Assembly (NCBI GenBank): GCA_947451925.1
Contig: CANGAW010000012.1
Span: 1-60,646 of the forward strand
Direction of reading: 5' to 3'
DNA: 60,646 nt
From: Burkholderiales bacterium
GTDB lineage: Bacteria; Pseudomonadota; Gammaproteobacteria; Burkholderiales; Burkholderiaceae_D
Shown: in pieces, positions 29,501-37,786 of the stretch
Layout of the letters: every line of letters starts with the position of its first letter
Numbering within the stretch: position 1 is the stretch's first letter
Position numbers and translations under genes: made by a program
The notes under the pieces: generated by a model
What the model was told of the DNA's origin: nothing
Seen by the model: only the letters and a program-made list of their open reading frames with translations
Databases searched by the model: none

Positions 29501-29767
29501 TCTGCCGCACTCGAAGCGGGCTCTACACGCTTGCGGCCGGTATTGATGACGGCGCTGGCGATGATCATTGGCATGTTGCCGATGGCCCTGGGCATAGGCG
29601 AGGGGGCTGAACAAAACGCACCATTGGGTCGTGCCGTCATCGGCGGCCTGTTATTTGCGACGGTCTCTACCCTGATATTCGTTCCCGTCGTTTTTGCAGC
29701 GGCACACCGATTTCTGAATCGACGCAATCCGGTTGCGATCGTTTCTTCAGTACCCCATTCAATCTGA
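26594..29767 (+). CDS. RND-family efflux permease
   Basis: 1057 residues with the RND layout: a first helix (TFLVMALLILLATPFVL), a large periplasmic loop, helices 2-6, a second loop and helices 8-12. The helix 4 Asp pair is present (D401, D402 in ILVDDATVTIENIE). In helix 10, where AcrB has the proton-relay Lys, this protein reads GVATANSILVVNFA with Ala949. Substrates are unknown. The adaptor gene follows 11 bases downstream, the reverse of the common order, and no outer-membrane channel gene is adjacent. Confidence 0.93.
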   Translation: MWIVNIALRRPYTFLVMALLILLATPFVLRSTPTDVLPEIRIPVISIVWSYNGLSAQEMGSRVASVTERALTTTVNDIEHIESQSMAGISLVKLYFQPTANIQTAIAQAVAVSQTQLKQLPPGMTPPLIITYSASSVPVVQVGLSSATLSEQQLNDIAMTAVRTQLITVPGAAVPYPYGGKSRVVSVDLDTQALLTKGLTPSDVVNAVSAQNLILPSGTIKLDALEYSVRMNGSPDSIAALNELPVRSTNGATTFLKEVAFVRDGFAPQGNIVKQNGQRGVLLSVMKNGGASTLQIVDDVRTKLPQIAQGLPSALQLTTLFDQSIFVKAAINSVLHEAIIASCLTAALILLFLGSWRSTCIIAVSIPLSILSAILMLNALGETINLMTLGGLTLAIGILVDDATVTIENIERHLHLGKDLRTAIFDGASEIAVPAFVSTLCICIVFLPMFFLTGVARYLFVPLAEAVVFAMLASYFLSRTLVPTLALLLMKPVSTEAAVQPHVFQRIYQRFDRGFERFRVAYIAAISVLLVRRRIFMLAFLGFCVASCGLFLYLGQDFFPQVDAGQIRLHMRAPSGTRIEETARLADQVERTIRTIIPASELDVVLENIGVPVSGINLSYNNAGTFGALDCEFQIALKPGHAPTADYIDRLREALPKEFAGVEFYFQPADIVTQILNFGMPAAMDIQFSGNDVDANYALASELAKNIRAIPGTVDVHVHQKLNQPTLALDVDRTALQQLNLSAANVAQNLLVSLAGSFQTTPSFWLNPVNGVVYNVAVQTPQHRIDSLDALLRTPVSSATSGPPQLLGNLVQVKPAVQQAVVSHYDVSPVVDIYVSVRGRDLGSVAHDIEEQMALMQPRLKRGAKLTMRGQVQTMQSSYTGLAVGLVMAVVLVYLLIVVNFQSWLDPLIIISALPAALAGIAWMLFLTGTHLSVPALTGAIMTMGVATANSILVVNFARQRLQDGVPPLSAALEAGSTRLRPVLMTALAMIIGMLPMALGIGEGAEQNAPLGRAVIGGLLFATVSTLIFVPVVFAAAHRFLNRRNPVAIVSSVPHSI

Positions 29768-29778
29768 AAGAACACACC

Positions 29779-30963
29779 ATGTCTTTGCAACGTCATGCTC
29801 CTCTTGCCATTCATGGCTTAGACGCTATGAAAATCCGGCGCGTGCAAACCCTGCATCGCCTGCGTCTGATTTCTCTGGTCGTATTGCTGATCATGCTTGC
29901 CGGCGCCGGCATCGTGTTGTTGCAACGGCATTCGCAAGCCAAGGTACTGAGTGCGGCCGCAGCCAGTCAGTCGCGCCAGTATGCAGCGGTGGTTCATGCG
30001 GACAGTAAAGGCAGCAGCCAGTCTTTGTCCTTGCCCGGCACTTTGCTTGGACAGATCGAGTCGCCGATTTCGGCCCGTGCCAGTGGTTACCTGCTGCGCT
30101 GGAGCAAAGACATAGGCAGTACCGTTAAAAAAGGTGAATTGTTAGCCGAGATCAGCACGCCGGAAGCAGATCAGCAACTGGCGCAAGCGCAGGCCGGACG
30201 CCAGCAGGCGGCGTCCGCTGCCAGTCTGGCCCGCCTGAGTGCGGAGCGCTGGAAAAATCTGCTGGAGCAAAAGGCCGTCTCACCACAGGAAGCGGATGAG
30301 CGCCGCAGTGCAGCCGAGCAGGCAACAGCGAGTCTGGCTGCAATCGATGCCAACATCCGCCGCCTGCAAGACTTGCAATCATTCAGCCGTATCGTGGCCC
30401 CGTTCTCCGGCATCATCACGCGCCGAAATGTGAATGTGGGCGACCTGATCGATGCCAACAACAATCGTCCATTGTTCGTGCTCACGCAGATCGATACGCT
30501 GCGAGTGTATGTCTATGTGCCCCAGGCTTATGCGGGCCAGATCAAGAGCGGACAAAACGTGACGCTGAAACAGGCCGAGCTGCCGGGCGAAAAATTTGAA
30601 GGGAAAATCATTCGCACAGCCGGCGCGATTGATCCTGTTACCCGTAGTCTGCAAGTGGAAATCACGATTGCCAATCAGGGCGGCAAACTGCTGCCCGGCG
30701 CGTATGTGGAAGTGATGATGCCTGCCAGCCAGCGTGCCGGTCTGACGGTGCCGGTCAACACGCTGCTGTTGCGTGGCGAAGGACCGCGCATTGCCGTACT
30801 TGGTAAAGACGGCGTCGTGGCCCTGCATGTGGTCGAGTTGGGCAAGGACTTTGGCTCCCGGGTTGAAATACTGTCCGGCATTAGCGCAGCTGATGAACTG
30901 GTATTGAATCCATCAGACGCGCTGATGGATGGCGACAAGCTGATCGTCATGCCAAAAAAATAA
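29779..30963 (+). CDS. RND periplasmic adaptor (membrane fusion protein)
   Basis: 394 residues. A membrane anchor (about 30-50; LISLVVLLIMLAGAGIVLL) precedes the lipoyl half-motif PISARASGYLLRWSKDIGST, a short coiled-coil hairpin (about 125-190), the second lipoyl half (SRIVAPFSGIITRRNVNVGD) and the beta-barrel (IDTLRVYVYVPQAYAGQI). It links the permease to an outer-membrane channel. The start at 29779 or the internal ATG 29827 (MKIRRVQTL) are both possible; the ribosome-binding site is weak for each. A terminator follows directly. Confidence 0.92.
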   Translation: MSLQRHAPLAIHGLDAMKIRRVQTLHRLRLISLVVLLIMLAGAGIVLLQRHSQAKVLSAAAASQSRQYAAVVHADSKGSSQSLSLPGTLLGQIESPISARASGYLLRWSKDIGSTVKKGELLAEISTPEADQQLAQAQAGRQQAASAASLARLSAERWKNLLEQKAVSPQEADERRSAAEQATASLAAIDANIRRLQDLQSFSRIVAPFSGIITRRNVNVGDLIDANNNRPLFVLTQIDTLRVYVYVPQAYAGQIKSGQNVTLKQAELPGEKFEGKIIRTAGAIDPVTRSLQVEITIANQGGKLLPGAYVEVMMPASQRAGLTVPVNTLLLRGEGPRIAVLGKDGVVALHVVELGKDFGSRVEILSGISAADELVLNPSDALMDGDKLIVMPKK

Positions 30964-30993
30964 AGCTCACCATTTTCTGGTGAGCTTTTTTGG
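30962..30993. terminator. Bidirectional terminator between the RND genes and the glycine-zipper gene
   Basis: AAAGCTCACCA pairs with TGGTGAGCTTT around TTTTC, with a T-run on the plus side. It overlaps the adaptor stop and lies ten bases from the stop of the convergent gene. Confidence 0.85.
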
Positions 30994-31002
30994 CATGCCA
31001 GC

Positions 31003-31557
31003 TTATCGTTTCAGATCAGGCGGTGGCGGTGGTGGGGTGCCGGGCGGCGGCGGTGGGATCGTGGCCGGTGCTGGCGCTGTTACCCTTGGTGCTGCCGGTT
31101 GCTGGCGCAAGGTGTAGTCCGCTGGTACTGGTACTTTGTGTCCGCTTGCATACATGCACTGCACATAAGCATTGTCATAACGGCGCTGGGTTTCATGCAT
31201 GGAGCCTTGCGACTCACCCGCGCCTATCATGCTGCCCATGGCCAGCCCGCCGGCTGCACCCACACCCGCACCATTGCGACCACCAGCGGCAGCACCAATT
31301 GCCGTACCAATCATGGTGCCAACGACGGCATTGCGGGTAAAGCTCTGCTTGGATTCTTCATTGGCGCTGGTGCCGCCAATTTGCGCAGTAGCGAACTGTC
31401 TGCATGCTGCGTCGTCGTAGCGAAATTTCTCGAAGCTCTGACCGGTTCCGGGCAGCGCCATCACGCTCGGTCCGGTTGGCAAGGACGCGCAGCCTGTGAA
31501 CAGCAGCGGCACGGAGAGTGCGAGCAAGACCCGGACTTTATTGCGAAGTATTGGCAT
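31003..31557 (-). CDS. Glycine-zipper lipoprotein with proline-rich tail
   Basis: 184 residues. The signal peptide has a lipobox, LLFTGCAS, so the mature N-terminal Cys would be lipidated. The middle (about 85-115) is a glycine zipper, GTMIGTAIGAAAGGRNGAG and VGAAGGLAMGSMIGAG, able to lie in or across a membrane. The C-terminal 40 residues are mostly proline (PATIPPPPPGTPPPPPPD). Relatives are envelope proteins of unknown role. It follows the next gene (31570-32010) in the same direction by 12 bases. Confidence 0.8.
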   Translation of the reverse strand: MPILRNKVRVLLALSVPLLFTGCASLPTGPSVMALPGTGQSFEKFRYDDAACRQFATAQIGGTSANEESKQSFTRNAVVGTMIGTAIGAAAGGRNGAGVGAAGGLAMGSMIGAGESQGSMHETQRRYDNAYVQCMYASGHKVPVPADYTLRQQPAAPRVTAPAPATIPPPPPGTPPPPPPDLKR

Positions 31558-31569
31558 AGTGAGATTTCC

Positions 31570-32010
31570 TTAACGTGAATCAGCTGGCGGCGGTGTGGCT
31601 GCCACTGCCTGCCATCCTGCCGGACATTCTTTGACGTAGGGATAATAGCCTTCAGGATTGCGGCAAAAATACCAGCTGCCAACGGCAGCAGTGCTGGCCT
31701 GCGGACTCTGTTCGACAGGCGGGCTTTGTTCAATATAGACCGGCGGCTGTGCCGGCATCACGATAGTGGGCGGGTAATAGCCGTAAGGTGGGTAAGTGTA
31801 GGGGTAGCCATAGGGATAGCCATAAGCGGGCGGATAGTAAGGCGCATGATAGGGGTAAGAACCCGCCAGATAACCAAAGCCGAAACCGATGCCTACGCCG
31901 ACATGGGAATGAGGCCGGCCAAATCCGCGGCCGGGTCGGGCTTGGGCCGGCACTGCCACAATGGCGGCCAGTGCCAGAATCAGCGTCCCGGTCAGGTATT
32001 TTTTATTCAT
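31570..32010 (-). CDS. Exported Pro/Tyr/Gly-rich protein
   Basis: 146 residues with a clear signal peptide ending near PAQARPG. The mature part is low-complexity: repeated Tyr-Pro-Tyr-Gly units (PAYGYPYGYPYTYPPYGYYP), then a short conserved end, WYFCRNPEGYYPYVKECPAG, with two Cys that probably form a disulfide. This tail is common in small exported betaproteobacterial proteins of unknown role. ATG 32010 (MNKKYLTG) is preceded by GGGGGA and preferred over a start nine codons earlier. Confidence 0.75.
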   Translation of the reverse strand: MNKKYLTGTLILALAAIVAVPAQARPGRGFGRPHSHVGVGIGFGFGYLAGSYPYHAPYYPPAYGYPYGYPYTYPPYGYYPPTIVMPAQPPVYIEQSPPVEQSPQASTAAVGSWYFCRNPEGYYPYVKECPAGWQAVAATPPPADSR

Positions 32011-32156
32011 GAACAATCCCCCTGTGAATATCAACAAGCAAATTTTTTACTGCATTTGCATTTGCCCATATTTTGGCGCTTGTGCAGGATAAGGCGACTT
32101 AAAAATTTGTAAGCAGATGTGTCGCTACCGGGCCTTGAGACTGCGACCTGACCCGT

Positions 32157-33122
32157 TCAGATTGTAATACCTTCCGCTTCGATGACCCGCGTCAGGCAAT
32201 CTTCCAGCAATGATCGGGCCAAACCGGTACAACGATACAGTTCGGCATGGAGTGCCGCATCCTTCGCGTCGCGGCTGATGCATTCGCTGCTGTATTGCTC
32301 GAAGGCCGTCAGGCTGCTGACCAGTTCGGCCAGGTGGTTGGGGCATTCACAGGCGATGGTGTCTGAAATGCTCGCCAGCTGGGCCAGTTGCCGGGCATCG
32401 AAACGGCGCGGTCCTGCGACGGGCAAGTTTGTTGCATTTGCTACTGGCAGTGGTAAGGAAGTCGGCATGGCCGGTTGCAAAGACAAGCAGGCGCGATGCA
32501 CTTCTGCCGCAGTCACTGGTGCTTTCATGCAGAGTATGCCGGCGTTCTCGAGTTGGGTAACTGCTGCCCGGGTACCAAAACTGAAAACGACAACGGCACC
32601 GGCGCAACGGCTTTGCGTAAGCTGGCGGCGAATGATGGTCAGACTCTCATCATTGACAGTACTCGATTCCAACACCAGCACCTCGGCACGGACAGTGGTT
32701 GCTGTTGCGGCCAACTCATCTTTTGTGCGCAGACAGGCGACGATTTCGATGCGGTCCGTGCCATGCGTTTCGCGCTTCATTCGCAAACCCAGTGACTCGC
32801 CGATAAAAAGTACGCGGCATTTTTGCGGTGTTTTGACAGGCGTTTTGGCTGGTGGGGCAGAGGCCTCCGCTGTTGACAGTCTCGAACGCAAGGATGGGAT
32901 CGATAAGTCAGCCAGGCCACCGACCGGATGCCCGATATCGGTCAGCTGTTTGACCAGAGAGAGCTTTTGAATATCGTCTTCAGAGTACAAACGTCTGCCG
33001 GTGTCATTGCGATCGGGGACCACCAATTGATAGCGTCTTTCCCAGATTCTGAGCGTCTCGGGATGAATATTTGTGCGCCGGGCTACAACGCCGATGGTGT
33101 AACTGTGTTTGTCATTTTCCAT
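32157..33122 (-). CDS. MerR-family transcriptional regulator
   Basis: 321 residues. The N-terminal MerR helix-turn-helix reads IGVVARRTNIHPETLRIWER followed by RYQLVVPDRNDTGRRLYSED. After a Pro/Ala linker comes a Rossmann-like region (CRVLFIGESLGLRM, AEVLVLESSTV) that resembles a receiver or B12-binding fold but has no His ligand motif for cobalamin. A helical C-terminal domain follows. Related proteins are light- or stress-responsive regulators; the signal here is unknown. It is transcribed alone. Confidence 0.85.
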   Translation of the reverse strand: MENDKHSYTIGVVARRTNIHPETLRIWERRYQLVVPDRNDTGRRLYSEDDIQKLSLVKQLTDIGHPVGGLADLSIPSLRSRLSTAEASAPPAKTPVKTPQKCRVLFIGESLGLRMKRETHGTDRIEIVACLRTKDELAATATTVRAEVLVLESSTVNDESLTIIRRQLTQSRCAGAVVVFSFGTRAAVTQLENAGILCMKAPVTAAEVHRACLSLQPAMPTSLPLPVANATNLPVAGPRRFDARQLAQLASISDTIACECPNHLAELVSSLTAFEQYSSECISRDAKDAALHAELYRCTGLARSLLEDCLTRVIEAEGITI

Positions 33123-33291
33123 TATCGCGGCACCAAAATTGATTGAACATGATTTGAACTGATAAATAATCTGGTCAAATGGTACATCAAGTCAATAAAT
33201 CAGGTATTTCAGTAAAAATATACGCTTATAGATGGTCAAATAATGGACGATTAATTTTAAGATTGATGGGTGGGTTGCTCTTGTGCCTGAC

Positions 33292-34098
33292 TCAGGCAGC
33301 AACCCCGATAAGGACGTTTGAAGCTTCAACAAAAGCCCGCACCTTCAGGCCCGGCTGCAAACCCAGCGCTTTCACCTGGCTGTTGGGAATCGTGGCGACT
33401 AAGTCCAGACCGCTGCCGAGCAGAATGATGATTTCGGTTTTTTCTTCGCCGGGGCTGATTTGCCTGATGGTGCCGGCCAGGGTGTTTTTTTCCGGTCCGC
33501 GTTTGCCTTCAGATGGCAGGCTGATGTCAAGCGTCGAGGCCTTGATCAGCGCGAATACTTTCGCTCCAATGTCGAGTTGCAGTTCTTTGCAACTGCGGTG
33601 GGTGATCGATGCGCTGAGTTCATCAGTCTCATCAATGCGGATGGTGATGAGATCATTGACGGGTCCCTGCAGGATGGCCGTGATCATGCCTGGGTACTGA
33701 TTTCGCGCGCTGGTTTTCATTGGCGTTTCGCTCAGCTGCGCATAGTCTGCAGCCAGACCATTGGCCAGCGTGTTTAAGCGGGCAATGAAGCGCGCATGCT
33801 CATCCTGAATCAGCGCAAAATTCTTCAGCATTTGCTTGCCGCGCACAGTCAGATAAGTTCGGCCGCCGCCTTTGCCGCCTGTTACCCGCTCGAGCAGCGT
33901 GCCGCCTGAAAGACGTGCCATCAGATCAATCGCGTCCCACGCACTTTTGTAGCTGAAGCCGGCAATTTTGGCGGCCTTGGTCAAATTTTCAGTGGCATCA
34001 ATTTGCCGCAGTAATTCGATACGTTTCGCATTCGCCAGCAGTGTCTCGCCTGCAAACAAGGTCAGTTCGGCATGCAATGTCAAAGGGTTTGGGGTCAT
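33292..34098 (-). CDS. modE: ModE, molybdate-responsive regulator
   Basis: 268 residues, full-length ModE. The N-terminal winged helix has NLTKAAKIAGFSYKSAWDAI and GGKGGGRTYLTVRGKQML, the ModE signature. Two TOBE/Mop domains follow (SARNQYPGMITAILQGPVND; then LKVRAFVEASNVLIGVA) and bind molybdate. ModE with molybdate usually represses molybdate transport and activates molybdoenzyme genes. It is divergent from the porin-modA pair, with a perfect ModE-box palindrome between (34162-34193), so it probably controls that pair and perhaps itself. Confidence 0.95.
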   Translation of the reverse strand: MTPNPLTLHAELTLFAGETLLANAKRIELLRQIDATENLTKAAKIAGFSYKSAWDAIDLMARLSGGTLLERVTGGKGGGRTYLTVRGKQMLKNFALIQDEHARFIARLNTLANGLAADYAQLSETPMKTSARNQYPGMITAILQGPVNDLITIRIDETDELSASITHRSCKELQLDIGAKVFALIKASTLDISLPSEGKRGPEKNTLAGTIRQISPGEEKTEIIILLGSGLDLVATIPNSQVKALGLQPGLKVRAFVEASNVLIGVAA

Positions 34099-34161
34099 GT
34101 TATTTGTGTTGAGGTCAGCTCTGTCGAAGTTGACAGGAAGAATCTTTTTGAATTATCCTGC

Positions 34162-34193
34162 TTTTCGCTATATACACAACTATATAGCGAAAA
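34162..34193. promoter_or_regulatory. ModE box (13-bp perfect inverted repeat)
   Basis: TTTTCGCTATATA (34162-34174), six bases, then TATATAGCGAAAA (34181-34193). The arms contain the CGCTATATA/TATATAGCG core known from E. coli ModE operators. It lies 64 bases before modE and 138 bases before the porin gene. Confidence 0.85.
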
Positions 34194-34331
34194 ATTCATG
34201 TCGTATCCGCTGAAATTATCGATGTAAACGCATATAAATTACCAAGCAGTTTAAATTTTTTTGTCCATCAAAATATAAAAATATAATTTTCAAACGCGCC
34301 GTTCAGGCTTTATTTATCAAGGGGCAGAGTA

Positions 34332-35678
34332 ATGAGAAAGTTTGTTCGCCGCGAGTCATTGGTCATCATTGCCATCGCCACACTATTTGCTGTTTGTTCA
34401 ACACCGGTCACTGCAGGCGACGATGTCAAAGTCTTGCTTGAAATTTTGCTGGAGAAGGGCGTCATTACTCAGCAGGAGTTTGATGCCAAGCTAAATAAAG
34501 TGGCCGAGAACGACGAAATCAAGGCTTTCAATCAGTCGCAAGAATTACGCAAGCTAAGCAAGGAAGAGGCGCAGCGCACAGAAAAAGAGAAGACGATCAA
34601 AACCGAAATTTACGGACAAGCATCGGCCGGTTATTACAGCGCTTCGAACATGGGAGTGACTTCACCAAAGGATGCTGCAGGCATGAGCGATCAGCCCAAG
34701 GGCAATAACCGCATTGGCTTGCGCGTGACAAGGCAGATGAGCGAAGAGGTTTCTGCTGCAGTCACCCTGGAGTCCAACTTCTCGACACGGACTGGCGCAC
34801 TCGGTAAAGACGCCGGTGGATTTGGCGTCAGCTCCGGTCCTATCTTTGATCGTGAAGCCAATTTCAGAATCGCATCGAAAACGTTCGGCACCTTGGTCAT
34901 TGGCCGTGGTCCTAATTTGCAAACCGATCTGAGTGGCGCCTTTGATGCGCGGCAAAACTGGAACTTTGGTGGTTTGAAGCCGATTGGCCGCTACGTTGGC
35001 TTCCATTCGGCCTCAGGCATTAATCGCGCCGATAAAATGTTTCGCTACATTTCGCCAGTGTTCAATGGATTTAATCTCGATGGTGGCGTGTCGTTCGGCG
35101 GCGTGCAGGATGATGAAGAAAAAGGCAGCAGTGCCTATTTAGGCGGCCGCTATAAAAATGAAGGTTTCGAGGCAGGCTACAACCATATTGAAGCCCGGGT
35201 CGGTTCGGCCCCGGTCGCTGATGTCAATAATCGGGTTGATTTTTTTGCGGCCAAATACACGTTTACCCAAATGACCGTCAATGCCGGCTATGTCATCACG
35301 CGTAATCCAACGGCAGCCAATAGCGGTGCTTACAGCACGACTAAGGCAGATGGGAAAAGCGATGCGAATACCTTTTTTACCGGTGTGGTGTACAGGTTAA
35401 CGCCTGCCATCGCTGCCAATGGTGCGTGGTATCAGGTCAAGGACAAGCAATCGGCTACAGGCATCAATGATGTCACTATGTTTGCTGGCGGGCTGACTTG
35501 GTCGCCTTACAAAGAATGGGATTTTTTTCTTGATTACGTGGCTGCACAACGTAAAAATGGGGCGACAGCGGCTTTCACTATTTTTGATAAATGGGTTCCG
35601 GATACCAGTGCTGCGGTTCAGTCTGAGAGCAAAAAATCCCAGTCGGGCCTGAGTATTGGCGCGCAATATAAATTTTAA
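34332..35678 (+). CDS. Outer-membrane porin, probably in the molybdate regulon
   Basis: 448 residues. A signal peptide ends near PVTAGDD. A charged helical segment (about 30-90; LLEKGVITQQEFDAKL, EEAQRTEKEKT) may form a coiled coil before the 16-strand Gram-negative porin barrel (IYGQASAGYYSASN, GLRVTRQMSEEVSAAVTLE) that ends IGAQYKF with a terminal Phe. It lies seven bases upstream of modA and behind a ModE box. I infer that it lets molybdate through the outer membrane; the porin family as such has low specificity. Confidence 0.88.
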   Translation: MRKFVRRESLVIIAIATLFAVCSTPVTAGDDVKVLLEILLEKGVITQQEFDAKLNKVAENDEIKAFNQSQELRKLSKEEAQRTEKEKTIKTEIYGQASAGYYSASNMGVTSPKDAAGMSDQPKGNNRIGLRVTRQMSEEVSAAVTLESNFSTRTGALGKDAGGFGVSSGPIFDREANFRIASKTFGTLVIGRGPNLQTDLSGAFDARQNWNFGGLKPIGRYVGFHSASGINRADKMFRYISPVFNGFNLDGGVSFGGVQDDEEKGSSAYLGGRYKNEGFEAGYNHIEARVGSAPVADVNNRVDFFAAKYTFTQMTVNAGYVITRNPTAANSGAYSTTKADGKSDANTFFTGVVYRLTPAIAANGAWYQVKDKQSATGINDVTMFAGGLTWSPYKEWDFFLDYVAAQRKNGATAAFTIFDKWVPDTSAAVQSESKKSQSGLSIGAQYKF

Positions 35679-36440
<762 letters not shown>

Positions 36441-36793
36441 GCAATCGTTTTTAACGCTCCTCGTCTCGTTATTTCATTGCATAGTTATTTCACTTCTGGT
36501 CCTCAATTTTTTTTAATTTAAAAATTGACGTTTGATTGAGGCGCGATTACTTGACTAAATTGTTCAACCAGCTCTGATGAGTTGTTAGTAAGTTCATAAA
36601 ATCTATTAAGTCATTGAATTTTATAAAAAATATAATTTTTTATATTAAAAAAATAACAATTAAAATGAATTTATAATCAAATCAAAAAAGATGATGTTAT
36701 ATCTAACATAATTGTCATATGATATAGTAAAGGTGTATCATTTTGACAGCCAAGCACACTCAATTTATTGGAAAAAAATAGCAAGGAGAACAT
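36441..36793 (+). promoter_or_regulatory. AT-rich intergenic region with a candidate promoter for the outer-membrane protein
   Basis: About 350 bases with no gene, far richer in A and T than the flanks. A possible promoter is TTGTCA (36712-36717), 18 bases, TATCAT (36736-36741), followed by a leader and AAGGAG before the ATG at 36794. No terminator for modA is obvious and no modBC fragment is visible. Confidence 0.4.
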
Positions 36794-37666
36794 ATGAACA
36801 AAAAAATAAATATCGCCCTTGGAACAATGTTGGCTCTTAGTGCTGCACCTAGTATTGCTTTGGCAGACTCAGCAGATAATTTCAAAGGCCCGAATCTGTC
36901 TTTGGGAATGGGTATTCAGTCATCAACCTTCAAAACCCAAGAGCAAGGTGCAGGTACTTGGACTGGTAATGGAGACGTAAGTGGATACTCTGGATCGTTT
37001 TCATATGATCGCCAAATAGAGTGGCCTAACGATGCCGCTAAATTTGGAGGGAAAATGGAATTGGGTTACAACGTCAAACTCGATGAAAACTTTCTGTTGG
37101 GTGCAAGCTTGACGGGTGATTTCACTAAGCTTTTGTCTGGCTCGAAAAAAAGTTCCTCGGCTGGAGCTATGTCTTGTTTGACTGGCAGCGGCGGATTTTC
37201 AGCTGAGTGTGCCACTTCATCTGGCGATGGTGGCAGTCCTTCAACGGGTGCTTTTACCGATACAGCAAATTTGAATCTGCGTAGCTTGACAAACGAGATG
37301 ACTCTCAAAAATCGATTTGGATTGGCGCTGCGGCCAATGTTTGTTATTACAGATCAGACTGCTTTTTATTTCAAGTTCTCTTATAACATTGCGGATGCTA
37401 GCGGATTCGCTTCGACGATCCAGGTTCGTGGTCCAGGCTACGGGGCAGGTTTCGAGACCAATTTGTCAAGTAATTGGTTTCTGCGTGCTGAGATTGAACA
37501 AATTCGATATACCGGCAACTGCAATGATGAATCTGCTTCTGTAAACGTTACCACTAGCGGTGATGGTGGTGTTTCCGGATCCGCTAAAACATCATACAAC
37601 AGTGGAAAATATACAGCCGATTTGAAATCGACTTTCAGTGTGATTTCTATTGGTTACCGCTTCTAA
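36794..37666 (+). CDS. Outer-membrane beta-barrel protein
   Basis: 290 residues. A signal peptide ends near SIALADSADN. The rest alternates amphipathic strands (NLSLGMGIQSSTF, KMELGYNVKLDENFLLGASL, TADLKSTFSVISIGYRF) and ends in Phe, as outer-membrane barrels do. A Ser/Gly-rich loop around residues 120-155 holds two Cys. It belongs to the OmpA-barrel-like group but matches no single family I can name. AAGGAG precedes the ATG, a terminator follows, and a large glycosyltransferase gene lies next. Confidence 0.7.
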   Translation: MNKKINIALGTMLALSAAPSIALADSADNFKGPNLSLGMGIQSSTFKTQEQGAGTWTGNGDVSGYSGSFSYDRQIEWPNDAAKFGGKMELGYNVKLDENFLLGASLTGDFTKLLSGSKKSSSAGAMSCLTGSGGFSAECATSSGDGGSPSTGAFTDTANLNLRSLTNEMTLKNRFGLALRPMFVITDQTAFYFKFSYNIADASGFASTIQVRGPGYGAGFETNLSSNWFLRAEIEQIRYTGNCNDESASVNVTTSGDGGVSGSAKTSYNSGKYTADLKSTFSVISIGYRF

Positions 37667-37685
37667 TTTTTGTATTTATTGTTTG

Positions 37686-37714
37686 AAAGCCCACCCTTTT
37701 GGTGGGCTTTTTTA
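37686..37714 (+). terminator. Terminator after the outer-membrane protein
   Basis: AAAGCCCACC pairs with GGTGGGCTTT and is followed by TTTT. It separates the outer-membrane protein gene from the glycosyltransferase. Confidence 0.85.
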
Positions 37715-37786
37715 TTTGTGATTTAAAACAAAAATTTATAATTTTTTTATCCTAATAAAAATTCAAAAAATTAGGTAATTTGAAAT

